Shown: in pieces, positions 55,155-63,701 of the stretch | Layout: each line of letters begins with the position of its first letter | Numbering within the stretch: position 1 is the stretch's first letter | NCBI GenBank assembly: GCA_041492185.1 | Contig: JBGPWL010000012.1 | Span: forward strand, 11,599 to 75,598 | Length of the DNA stretch: 64,000 nt | Origin: JAOAPY01 sp041492185 | Lineage (GTDB): Bacteria; Acidobacteriota; Blastocatellia; Pyrinomonadales; Pyrinomonadaceae | Reading direction: 5' to 3' | Position numbers and translations under genes: made by a program | The notes under the pieces: model-generated | Seen by the model: only the letters and a program-made list of their open reading frames with translations | What the model was told of the DNA's origin: nothing | The model's database searches: none

Positions 55155-55196
55155 CCTCTCTAAACCTCTGTCCTCTGTGTCCTCTGTGGTTAATCC
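55155..55196. repeat. Single arm of the 'CACAGAG' repeat
   Basis: The run cctctgtcctctgtgtcctc followed by tgtggttaat matches the arm seen at 18021-18047 and 10841-10866, but no inverted partner is present nearby. It lies between ubiX and the amidohydrolase gene. Confidence 0.5.
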
Positions 55197-55210
55197 ATCG
55201 TCGCAAAATT

Positions 55211-56476
55211 TCACGGCGACTTGTAAACCACACCACCCTTCATCACGAAACGCACGCGGCGCAGTGCTGAGACATCGTGAGTCGGATCACCTTCGACCGC
55301 GATGAGATCAGCGAAGAGTCCGGCCTTCACTTCTCCGACCTTGTCCGCCATGTGCAGCACGCGCGCGTCGACCGACGTCCCTGATCGCAGCGCATCGATC
55401 AGCGGCATCCCGAAGTTCACCATCGTCTCGATCTCTCTCGCGTTATCGCCGTGCGCGAAGACACCGACGTCGCTGCCGCTCGCGATCGTCACTCCGGCTT
55501 CGAGCGCTTGTTTGAAGACGGCCTTCTTGCGTTCAGCATTCGCGCCGGCGATCGCCAGCGTCGGACACAGAGCGGTTCCGTGCTCTTTCATCAATCGAAA
55601 GATTTCCGGCGTGCCACCGTCGCCATGCTCTATGGTCTCGACGCCCGCGAGTATTGCGCGGCGCATGCCTTCCGTCGTGGTTGCGTGTGCTGACACGGGA
55701 ATGCCTGCGCTGCGCGCAGTCTCGACGATAAGCTTCAACTCTTCGAGCGAAAAAGTCGGATGCGCTGCGCCTGCCGTACCCCAGCGATAATCGGCGTAGA
55801 CTTTGATCCAGTCCGCGCCGTGACCTATCTGATCGCGCACCACGCGGGTCAGGCTATCAATGCCATCCGCTTCTTCAGCACCCTGCGGCACGCGCCATTC
55901 CGCCGCATAACCCTTCGGACCATAGCTGCCGGTCGCCACGATCGCGCGCGTTACGACGATCATGCGCGGACCGGGAATGATCCCCTGCTGCACTGCTTGC
56001 TTCAATCCAACGTCGGCATAACCCGCGCCTTCCGTTCCGAGATCGCGAATCGTCGTGAACCCGGCAAGCAAAGTATTGCGCAGATGATTCGTCGCGCGCG
56101 CCACTCGCAGACTCAGCGACTCGTGCGCCACTTGATCGTTCCACGAAGTCTCGCTGTAGGGATGCAGCAGTACATGCGAGTGTGCTTCAATGAGTCCCGG
56201 CATCAACGTCAGCCCCGGCAACTCGATCACCTTTGCATCCGCCGGAGTCTTGACTTCGCTCGCCGGTCCCACCGCTTCAATCTTCTCGCCGCGCACCAGC
56301 ACCACCCAGCCTTCATGCAACTGCGCCGCTTCGCCATCGAAGACATGCGCCGGCTTGAGCAGATAGACAGTGTCGGGCGGCTTGGGTGTGCTGGACTGGG
56401 TTTTGGCGAATGGAGTCATCTGAGCTATGGGGTAGGCAGTCATTAAGCACACGAGAACCAGAAGCGTAAAGCGCAT
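55211..56476 (-). CDS. Secreted metal-dependent amidohydrolase (imidazolonepropionase/prolidase-like)
   Basis: A 421-residue exported enzyme of the amidohydrolase superfamily. Signal peptide (MRFTLLVLVCLMTAYPIAQ), then a TIM barrel with metal site LMPGLIEAHSHVLLHPYSET (HxH), KVYADYRWG (Lys), SAHATTTEGMRRAI (His), IEHGDGG (His) and IASGSDVGVFAHG (Asp). Start chosen for gaggg 7 nt ahead. Members cut Xaa-Pro dipeptides or act on cyclic amides; the substrate cannot be fixed from sequence. Confidence 0.93.
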   Translation of the reverse strand: MRFTLLVLVCLMTAYPIAQMTPFAKTQSSTPKPPDTVYLLKPAHVFDGEAAQLHEGWVVLVRGEKIEAVGPASEVKTPADAKVIELPGLTLMPGLIEAHSHVLLHPYSETSWNDQVAHESLSLRVARATNHLRNTLLAGFTTIRDLGTEGAGYADVGLKQAVQQGIIPGPRMIVVTRAIVATGSYGPKGYAAEWRVPQGAEEADGIDSLTRVVRDQIGHGADWIKVYADYRWGTAGAAHPTFSLEELKLIVETARSAGIPVSAHATTTEGMRRAILAGVETIEHGDGGTPEIFRLMKEHGTALCPTLAIAGANAERKKAVFKQALEAGVTIASGSDVGVFAHGDNAREIETMVNFGMPLIDALRSGTSVDARVLHMADKVGEVKAGLFADLIAVEGDPTHDVSALRRVRFVMKGGVVYKSP

Positions 56477-56568
56477 ATCGTAACCCTCGCAAATCGAGCC
56501 CTGAAGTTTCCAACTCTCCAAAGTCGGATCGTTTGTATTCCGGTCGCGACCAATCGTTGAGTTCTGAC

Positions 56569-56832
56569 TTAGCCATCGCTGTCGCCATTACCTGAGACAC
56601 CGAGGGCAACTCCCTCGAGATACAGAGTCTCAGGGCTGATGTCTTGTTCATGAGGCCATTGAACTGTGCCGAAGGCGAGATTTACCTGTTTGAAATAATT
56701 CAGATCCTTCAGTTCGCGGAAGATTTCGAATTCCAGATAGGGCTTGGCATCGAACCGCTTGACGCTGCCGTCTTTGAACCTCAGGTCCAGGGAAAAATCA
56801 TCGTTGGCCTTCACGGCCGTAACCTTGTTCAT
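56569..56832 (-). CDS. DUF2442 protein
   Basis: An 87-residue cytoplasmic protein with the DUF2442 pattern: VKANDDFSLDLRFKDGSVKR, FDAKPYL, FRELKDLNYFKQVNLAFGTV and QWPHEQDISPETLYLEGV. The family often forms the small partner of a DUF4160 protein in toxin-antitoxin-like pairs; no DUF4160 gene is next to it here. A TATACT box lies just upstream of the ATG. Function unknown. Confidence 0.88.
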   Translation of the reverse strand: MNKVTAVKANDDFSLDLRFKDGSVKRFDAKPYLEFEIFRELKDLNYFKQVNLAFGTVQWPHEQDISPETLYLEGVALGVSGNGDSDG

Positions 56833-56933
56833 CCGACGACAAGTATATCAATGGCTTTCCCATAGTCCAACGCTCCGCCTTCTGATAGAATCCGGCTTCG
56901 CAAAAACTAGAAAACAATTGCAGGAGGTTCGGC

Positions 56934-59411
56934 ATGCGAAAGAGAACATTCGCGTTTGCAGTCGCCCTGGTAATCACCGCGTCGTCAGTACTTTTTGGAC
57001 AGACGAGCCAGCAGACCGCGCCGGTTTACCTGACGCCGCCGAAAGAAATCGTTGCGGCGTTCGAGGCGCAGCCGCTGCCGACTGCGATTCTTAGCCCTTC
57101 GAAGCAGGTCATGGCGCTGGTCTATCGCCGGGCGTATCCGACCATTGCCGAACTCGCGCAGCCAATACTCCGACTGGCGGGCGCCCGCGTGAATCCAAAG
57201 ACCAATGGCCCGCAGCGAACGGCTAACATCTTCGCTATCACGCTGAAGAAAATTTCGGATGGCAGCGAAGTGAAAGTAACTGTGCCGCCGCAAGCGAATC
57301 TCTCGAACCCTCGCTTTTCGCCCGACGGCTCACATCTTTCGTTCATGAATACAAAAGAGAACGGCATCGAGTTGTGGGTGGCCGACACCGCGACGGGCCG
57401 CGCCAGGATCGTGAGCGGCGGCGATCGACTTAATGCTACGACCGGCGACCCCTGCGACTGGTTGCACGACAACAAGACGCTCATATGCGAACTCGTGCCC
57501 GCCGGTCGTGGTCCAGCACCCGCGGAACCGACCGTGCCGACGGGACCAAACATCATTGAGAATTACGGCAAGCCGGCGCCGGCGGCGACGTATGAAGACA
57601 TGATCAAGACAACGCACGACGAAGCGGTGTTCGAATATTATTTCACGAGTCAACTTGCAGCGATTGAGACTGCATCGGGACGCAAGACACTGATTGGGCG
57701 TCCGGCGATCTTCGAGAGTGTCACGCCATCGCCGAGCGGTGAATACATCCTCGTGGCAAAGATCAAGCGCCCGTTCTCGCACTTGATTCCCATGGGCGGA
57801 TTTCCCGAAGACGTTGAGGTGTGGGCGCGCAATGGCCAGGTCGCAAAGAAGATCGCCGATGTGCCTTCACGCGAAGGCGTGCCGCTCACTGGCGTGCAAA
57901 CGGGCCCGCGCTTCATTCACTGGCGACAGGATCAACCCGCAACTGTTATCTGGGTCGAAGCGCTCGACGGCGGCGATCTGAAGAACAAAGTTCCTTTTCG
58001 CGACAAGGTGATGTCACTGACAGCGCCCTTCGATAGCGCGCCCACCGAAATAGCGAAAACAGAATGGCGCTTTGGCGGCATTATCTCTACTGAAAAAGGC
58101 ATTGCCCTTTTGACCGAAGCTGATCGCGCGACGCGTCACGTACGGACCTGGATTCTCGAGGCGGGCGCGCAACCGCGGAAGCTTTGGGATCGACGGCAGG
58201 ATGCTGCTTATGAAAATCCGGGCGCGCCGGTTACGCGTCGCGACAGTGGTGCTGGCGGCTTTGGTGGCGGCGGAGGTTTTGGTGGCGGAGGCGTTGGGCC
58301 GATCATTCAGAACGGTGACGACATTTTCTTGACCGGCCAGGGTGCTTCGCCTGAAGGTGATCGCCCGTTCCTTGATCGTCTGAATCTAAAAACGCTCGCG
58401 AGCGATCGTCTTTTTCGAAGTGATGCGAAATCGTATGAGACAGTCATTGCGCCGCTCGATGACGATGCCAGGACTGTTCTGACGCGCTACGAAACGCCAT
58501 CCGATCCGCCAAACTATTATGTTCGCGATCTCAATAGCAATTCACGACGCGCTGTCACCGAATTCAAGGATCCACAGCCGCAACTTCGCGGCGTGCAACA
58601 TCAGTTCGTAACCTATCAACGCAAGGACGGCGTGAAATTATCCGCGACGCTATATCTTCCGCCTGGCTACAAACCGGGCACGCGCCTGCCGGTGATCATG
58701 TGGGCTTATCCACGCGAGTTCGGCGATCCGGATTCGGCCAGCCAGATCACCGGCTCGCCAAATCGCTTCACGACGGTAAGCGGCTACTCGCATCTGTTTC
58801 TGTTGCTGTCCGGCTACGCGATCTTCGACAATCCGACGATGCCGATCATTGGACCGGGCGAAACCGCCAACGATCATTACGTCGAGCAACTGGTGGCCAG
58901 CGCCGAAGCCGCGATCGATAAAGTCGTCGAGATGGGCGTGGGTGATCGTGATCGCATCGGTGTTGGCGGACACAGCTACGGCGCGTTCATGACGGCGAAT
59001 TTATTGGCCCATTCACGATTGTTCCGAGCGGGCTTCTCGGAGAGCGGCGCCTACAATCGTTCGCTGACGCCGTTTGGTTTTCAGAGCGAGCGACGGACTT
59101 TCTGGGAAGTGCCTGATCTCTACGCGAAGATGTCGCCGTTCTGGTTTGCACACCAGGTGAAAGATCCGATCCTGCTGATGCACGGTGAAGCAGACGACAA
59201 CTCGGGAACGTTTCCGATTCAGTCGGAGCGATTCTACATGGCGCTCAAGGGACACGGAGCGACCGTGCGATACGTGACGTTGCCGTTCGAGGCGCATGGA
59301 TACGCCGGACGCGAGACGCTGCTGCATATTCTCGCAGAGCGAATCAACTGGTTCGACAAATACGTGAAGAACGCTGAGCCCCGCCCCACTCAGACCACGG
59401 CGACGAAGTAA
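56934..59411 (+). CDS. Secreted S9 family peptidase (glutamyl-endopeptidase/S9D type)
   Basis: An 825-residue exported serine peptidase. Signal peptide (AFAVALVITASSVLFGQ), a beta-propeller (about 40-560), a Gly-rich insert (GAGGFGGGGGFGGGG, about residue 440), then an alpha/beta-hydrolase domain with nucleophile GVGGHSYGAF, Asp in LLMHGEADDNSG and His in FEAHGY. The plan resembles the chloroplast glutamyl endopeptidase branch (S9D). The ATG has aggagg ahead. It converges with the BNR-repeat gene. Confidence 0.94.
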   Translation: MRKRTFAFAVALVITASSVLFGQTSQQTAPVYLTPPKEIVAAFEAQPLPTAILSPSKQVMALVYRRAYPTIAELAQPILRLAGARVNPKTNGPQRTANIFAITLKKISDGSEVKVTVPPQANLSNPRFSPDGSHLSFMNTKENGIELWVADTATGRARIVSGGDRLNATTGDPCDWLHDNKTLICELVPAGRGPAPAEPTVPTGPNIIENYGKPAPAATYEDMIKTTHDEAVFEYYFTSQLAAIETASGRKTLIGRPAIFESVTPSPSGEYILVAKIKRPFSHLIPMGGFPEDVEVWARNGQVAKKIADVPSREGVPLTGVQTGPRFIHWRQDQPATVIWVEALDGGDLKNKVPFRDKVMSLTAPFDSAPTEIAKTEWRFGGIISTEKGIALLTEADRATRHVRTWILEAGAQPRKLWDRRQDAAYENPGAPVTRRDSGAGGFGGGGGFGGGGVGPIIQNGDDIFLTGQGASPEGDRPFLDRLNLKTLASDRLFRSDAKSYETVIAPLDDDARTVLTRYETPSDPPNYYVRDLNSNSRRAVTEFKDPQPQLRGVQHQFVTYQRKDGVKLSATLYLPPGYKPGTRLPVIMWAYPREFGDPDSASQITGSPNRFTTVSGYSHLFLLLSGYAIFDNPTMPIIGPGETANDHYVEQLVASAEAAIDKVVEMGVGDRDRIGVGGHSYGAFMTANLLAHSRLFRAGFSESGAYNRSLTPFGFQSERRTFWEVPDLYAKMSPFWFAHQVKDPILLMHGEADDNSGTFPIQSERFYMALKGHGATVRYVTLPFEAHGYAGRETLLHILAERINWFDKYVKNAEPRPTQTTATK

Positions 59412-59417
59412 CAATTT

Positions 59418-59511
59418 GGAGTGCGCCGGCAGAGCGAAGTGGCGACGGCGCTTTGGATCTATGAGGCGCATATCCAAAGCGGTGTCGCGCTTACGCTTGC
59501 CACCGCACTCC
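59418..59511. repeat. 94-bp inverted repeat between convergent genes
   Basis: Arms ggagtgcgccggcagagcga and tcgcgcttacgcttgccacc.gcactcc are imperfect inverted copies, closing on ctttggat/atccaaag around atgaggcgcat. It begins 7 nt after the peptidase stop and ends 5 nt before the next gene's stop. It may serve as a two-way terminator. Confidence 0.75.
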
Positions 59512-59515
59512 ATAT

Positions 59516-62500
59516 CTACGGCTGCGGCGCGGGACCGGCGACTTTATCAACTTCAACTCTAATCGCGGCCAGCTCCTTCAAGAGATCGTTGTAACGTTCG
59601 TAGGCGCTCGCGCCAACTTTCTGATCTGCTTGTCCGATCTCGCGCGCGATGTTCGCGAACTGCTCGATGAGCATGTTGGCTGGATAAGGCCCGGGCCGGT
59701 TTACGATCTTGTAATAGAGCGCTTCAAGTTGTGACTTATCACCGGTGGCGCGATCCATCGCCTGCTTCACGCGATCACCCAACCGTCGCGCTTCGGCGAG
59801 CGAGTCGCGTACTTGCAACGCGAATCGTGTCTGCTCGACGAGATCGGCTACGGTGAGGCCATCGTTCGCGTAACGCGGATCGACTCGTACAATGATCGGC
59901 TCGGTCTTCGTCGCTCCGCCGGCGGTGAGCCGCGCTGAATAAGTACCCGGAGCAACGAGCGGCCCCGCGCCACTGAAACCTCCTTCTTCGCCAGCGCCGC
60001 CACTTGCCGTTCCTCCCTGGTATCGAAGGTCCCAGACAAAACGATTGAAGCCCGGCTTTTTTGGCAGCGTCGTTGGCAGTGCGCGACCACGAGCGCCCGC
60101 GCCACCACCACCTTGCGCGGGTCGCGCGCGTCCACCCTCGCTCGAGTAACTCCGAACAACTTTGCCGTTGTTATCGAGGATGTCGAGTTTGACCTCGCCC
60201 GATGGATTGGTCAGAAGGTAATCGATGCGCGAGCCGACGGGCGGGTACTCTGGCCGGTCGGGACGACCCTGAACGGCAGCGTAGTGAGTGCGATAGGTTG
60301 GCGCCGGCGTGAACAAAAATACGCCGCCCGAATTATCGGAAGGTGTGATCCTCATCTTTTCCGGCAACGGTGAATTTATCAAACGGCCTCGCGGCGGAAT
60401 TGAAGGTGTAGCCGGTCTCATCACGCTCGCCGCGAGCTGCCGGAGCGGCGCAATGTCATCCATGATCCAAAACGCGCGACCCATCGTCGAAATAACAAGA
60501 TCATCGTTCTTGACGACGATGTCGGTGACGGCGGTTGCCGGCAGGTTTTGCTGCAACGACTGCCAGTGTTGCCCTTGATCGAACGAAACGAACGCGCCGT
60601 ACCAGGTGCCGGCGTAGAGCAATCCTTCCTGTTGCGGATCTTCGCGCACGACATGCATCGGGTGATCGTCAGGGATGCCGTTCTTCCCATCAGTCAGCAA
60701 CGTCCAGTGTTCGCCGTAATCATTGGTCATGTAGAGATACGGTTTGAAATCGCCGAAGTAGATGCGATAGGCGCAAACATATGCCGAGCCCTTGCGATGC
60801 GGCGAGTCTTCGATTGTGTGCACGCGTCCGCCGGGCGGCAGGTCTTTGGGCGTGACGTTCTTCCAGTTCTTGCCGCCATCGCGAGTCAGCCAGACCGGAC
60901 CGTCGTTCGACCCCGTCCAGATAACGCCCGGCTCGCTGCGTGACGCACGAATCGCATAGAGCGCCGCGTAAACTTCTTCGCCGGTAACGTCGCGCGTGAT
61001 CGGTTCGCCGCCGTGCATCTGCGCGTCTGGGCCATTGGCCGTCAAGTCAGGACTGATCCTGCTCCAGTGAACCCCGCCGTCGGTCGTTTTATGCAGATAC
61101 TGCGAACCGTGATAGACGATCTTCGGATTGAAAGGATCGATCTCGAGCGGCGCCTGCCGCACAAAGCGATACGTCATATCTTTCGGATCCAGGCCGTAGC
61201 GCTGTTCCGGAGAAATCCAGTAGTGCTGTTCCTGACCCGTATCGACGTTGTAGCGACCGAACTCGCCTTTGCAATCGCCGTAAATAATTTTGCCGTCCGG
61301 AGTCGCGCGAATCTGACCGGTCTCGCACCCCGAGGCGTGAATCCAGACCTGCGTCGGATCGTCAAGACCCCAGGCAAACGGCGGCACGTTGTAAACCGCG
61401 ACCGTTGAGTTGTCCTGTTGCGGACCGAAGAGGCGATACGGAAACTCGTTATCGACATCGACCATGTAAAATTCGCCCGTCGGCTGATTGAAGATCGACG
61501 ACCAGCTTCGCCCGCCATCCTGCGTAATGTTTGCCCCGCCGTCGTTGCTCTCGATGAAGATCTTCGGGTTGTCCGGATTGATCCAAACGGAATGATTGTC
61601 GCCGTGCGGCGTGCTCACAGGACTAAAGGTCTTGCCGCCGTCGGTCGAATGATGAAACCCAAGTTCGGTGACCCAGACGTCGTTCTCGTCTTTCGGATTG
61701 ACGAACATTTTGTTGAAATAAAACGGGCGCGCCCGCAATCGTTGCTCATTGTTGACAAGCTTCCACGTCGCGCCTCGATCGTCGGAGCGATAAAGACCGC
61801 CTTCCTTTTCAGGCGCTTCCAACATTGCGTAAACGATCTTCGGATTCGACTGGGCGACGTCCAGCCAAACTTTGCCTATGAGGTTCTGCGGCAGGCCGCT
61901 GGTCAAATGCGTCCAGTGATCGCCGCCGTCAGTAGTTTTGTACGCACCGCCTTCGCCGGCCGGGCCGCCACTGATGATCGTCCACGGCCTGCGCTGTGCT
62001 CGCCACGCGCCGGCATAAATCTCATCAGGATTGGACCAATTGATCGCAATTGAGACGGCGCCGGTTTCATTGTTGATGGAGAGCACATGTTGCCAGGTCT
62101 TGCCGCCGTCTTTGGTGCGATACACGCCGCGCTCCGCTCCCGAAGCAAACGGATTGCCGACAACGGCAGCGTAGGCGACGTCTGCATTCTTCGGATCGAT
62201 CTTGATCTGTCCAATCTGTCCGGCGTCTTTCAATCCCACAAATTGCCACGTCTTGCCGGCGTCGGTAGATTTGTAAACGCCGCGTCCGAGAATCACATTT
62301 GAACGGATCGCCTCGCTGCCGGTGCCGACGTAGACGACATTCGGGTTTGAATCCGCAACGTCGATGGCACCGATCGATCCGGTTGGAATTTGACCGTCAC
62401 TCACGGGCACCCAGGTGATGCCGTAGTTCTCAGTCTTCCATACGCCGCCACCAGTTGCGCCCATGTAAAAAACATTAGGCTGCGTGCGCACCCCCGCAAC

Positions 62501-62680
62501 CGCCGTCGAGCGCCCACCACGATGCGGCCCAACCGAGCGCCACCTCAAATCTTGATAGAGGTTGGGTTCGATAACGACGTTTGGATCGGTCTGAGTCGCG
62601 AACTTTGCATTCGTGGAGACAGAGCTGATTCTGATCAAGACAACGATGACAAGCGCAAGGAGGGCGAACCTGGTTTTCAT
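59516..62680 (-). CDS. Secreted BNR/sortilin-like beta-propeller protein
   Basis: A 1054-residue exported protein labelled 'glycosyl hydrolase' in many genomes. Signal peptide (LLALVIVVLIRISSVSTNA), then ten or more BNR/Asp-box blades of the VPS10/sortilin type (VYKSTDAGKTWQFVG, VYRTKDGGKTWQHV, AYKTTDGGDHWTHL, VWLTRDGGKNWKNV) to about residue 760, a beta-sandwich (about 830-930) with Gly/Ala-rich linkers, and a helical C-terminus (about 940-1040). No catalytic residues of a glycosidase are recognisable, so enzymatic activity is doubtful. Confidence 0.9.
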   Translation of the reverse strand: MKTRFALLALVIVVLIRISSVSTNAKFATQTDPNVVIEPNLYQDLRWRSVGPHRGGRSTAVAGVRTQPNVFYMGATGGGVWKTENYGITWVPVSDGQIPTGSIGAIDVADSNPNVVYVGTGSEAIRSNVILGRGVYKSTDAGKTWQFVGLKDAGQIGQIKIDPKNADVAYAAVVGNPFASGAERGVYRTKDGGKTWQHVLSINNETGAVSIAINWSNPDEIYAGAWRAQRRPWTIISGGPAGEGGAYKTTDGGDHWTHLTSGLPQNLIGKVWLDVAQSNPKIVYAMLEAPEKEGGLYRSDDRGATWKLVNNEQRLRARPFYFNKMFVNPKDENDVWVTELGFHHSTDGGKTFSPVSTPHGDNHSVWINPDNPKIFIESNDGGANITQDGGRSWSSIFNQPTGEFYMVDVDNEFPYRLFGPQQDNSTVAVYNVPPFAWGLDDPTQVWIHASGCETGQIRATPDGKIIYGDCKGEFGRYNVDTGQEQHYWISPEQRYGLDPKDMTYRFVRQAPLEIDPFNPKIVYHGSQYLHKTTDGGVHWSRISPDLTANGPDAQMHGGEPITRDVTGEEVYAALYAIRASRSEPGVIWTGSNDGPVWLTRDGGKNWKNVTPKDLPPGGRVHTIEDSPHRKGSAYVCAYRIYFGDFKPYLYMTNDYGEHWTLLTDGKNGIPDDHPMHVVREDPQQEGLLYAGTWYGAFVSFDQGQHWQSLQQNLPATAVTDIVVKNDDLVISTMGRAFWIMDDIAPLRQLAASVMRPATPSIPPRGRLINSPLPEKMRITPSDNSGGVFLFTPAPTYRTHYAAVQGRPDRPEYPPVGSRIDYLLTNPSGEVKLDILDNNGKVVRSYSSEGGRARPAQGGGGAGARGRALPTTLPKKPGFNRFVWDLRYQGGTASGGAGEEGGFSGAGPLVAPGTYSARLTAGGATKTEPIIVRVDPRYANDGLTVADLVEQTRFALQVRDSLAEARRLGDRVKQAMDRATGDKSQLEALYYKIVNRPGPYPANMLIEQFANIAREIGQADQKVGASAYERYNDLLKELAAIRVEVDKVAGPAPQP

Positions 62681-62773
62681 GGAATCACCAAAGTGAATCG
62701 CTATTTCAGCCGCGTCAAAGACAGATCGGTCAATGTCGACGGCTGCTTAGTCGAAATTAGTTGGAGCGGGCGA

Positions 62774-62829
62774 GAGTATAACAGGGCAGGCTAGACGCTC
62801 GCGAGTTTGTGGCCTGTGCTGTTATACTC
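62774..62829. promoter_or_regulatory. Symmetric divergent promoter module
   Basis: gagtata (62774-62780), 17 nt, ctcgcgag (62798-62805), 17 nt, then tatactc (62823-62829). Each side presents CGCGAG-N17-TATACTC on its own strand, and both -10-like boxes are preceded by CTGT. It lies between the BNR gene (minus) and the small-protein gene (plus), and would serve both. Confidence 0.5.
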
Positions 62830-62946
62830 CGGTCTACCTTCGCGAAACTTCGAAAAGAATCCTTTGTTGGGCGCGTAATGAGTCCACGAGGATCAAAGCA
62901 AGAGAAAAAGTTATGCCCATCTTTCACTGTTTGGAGACAAATATCC

Positions 62947-63405
62947 ATGACTACAAAAAAGACTGCCGCCAAGGCTCCGAAAAAGTCTGGCAAGCTATCC
63001 GCAAAGCCTTCACTTACGTCGAGCAATGTCAATCAACTGATTCGACCTCTGCTGGGCCAGAAGGGGCCCGCCGGGCGAGCCGCAAAGCTGGGTAAGGATT
63101 GGAGAGCTTTCATCGCGAGCGAGTTGAGCCTGAGCAAAGCGCAGACGGATAATCTGCAAAACATTCCGGCGGAGGAAGTAGAGAAGGTCCAGCGAGCCCT
63201 TCGTGAAGCGATCAAACATGGCGGTGAGTTCAGTCTCAGCCTCGGCTCGGAGAGCGCTCGCAAAGGCGCTGCCGGAGAATTGACAATAAAGGGAGCCGCC
63301 GCCGCCGGCAAAACCGCGCGAAGTTTCACTATCCCGCTTGTGAAGTGCACGTTCGATGCTAATTGTAGAAATTGGAAGTGCAAGTTTGGATTAGATCCTC
63401 GATAA
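62947..63405 (+). CDS. Small Cys-containing protein, unknown
   Basis: A 152-residue protein. Lys/Ala-rich N-terminus (MTTKKTAAKAPKKSGKLSAK), a helical middle (KAQTDNLQNIPAEEVEKVQR), a Ser/Gly/Ala-rich stretch, and a C-terminus with three Cys (VKCTFDANCRNWKCKFG). Start chosen because ggaga lies 9-10 nt ahead; the frame runs 46 codons further upstream through the promoter. I recognise no family. The leader-like helix and Cys-bearing tail vaguely resemble a RiPP precursor, but no modifying enzyme is in view. Its promoter module recurs before the TIR gene. Confidence 0.65.
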   Translation: MTTKKTAAKAPKKSGKLSAKPSLTSSNVNQLIRPLLGQKGPAGRAAKLGKDWRAFIASELSLSKAQTDNLQNIPAEEVEKVQRALREAIKHGGEFSLSLGSESARKGAAGELTIKGAAAAGKTARSFTIPLVKCTFDANCRNWKCKFGLDPR

Positions 63406-63595
63406 CCTGGCGTATTTTTTCTATCAACGAGAGCCGTCTGCAAGCTCGTCGCCATGAACAAAGGGACCGGATCGGACTCCGCGGCCTTGAGTTGCTCCTC
63501 ACCTTACTAAGAGCGCCTTTCAGTGTCGGTCTCTGTTAGGTGGTGCCGAAAACCTGTCTGAGCGCTCTGGTCAAACTTGATTCTTGCCACAGCGG

Positions 63596-63657
63596 TCGCG
63601 AGCGCCCGGGCTGCACTGTTATACTCACGCTGGCCTCGCCAGCATTCGAAAAGAATC
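63596..63657 (+). promoter_or_regulatory. Promoter-like module before the TIR gene
   Basis: tcgcgag (63596-63602), 17 nt, tatactc (63620-63626), then tcgaaaagaatc (63646-63657). The same three blocks with nearly equal spacing stand before the small-protein gene (62799-62805, 62823-62829, 62850-62861). Confidence 0.5.
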
Positions 63658-63701
63658 TTACGTCTAAGATCGCTCGAAACCAACCTCTCTTGGAGGGAAC
63701 C

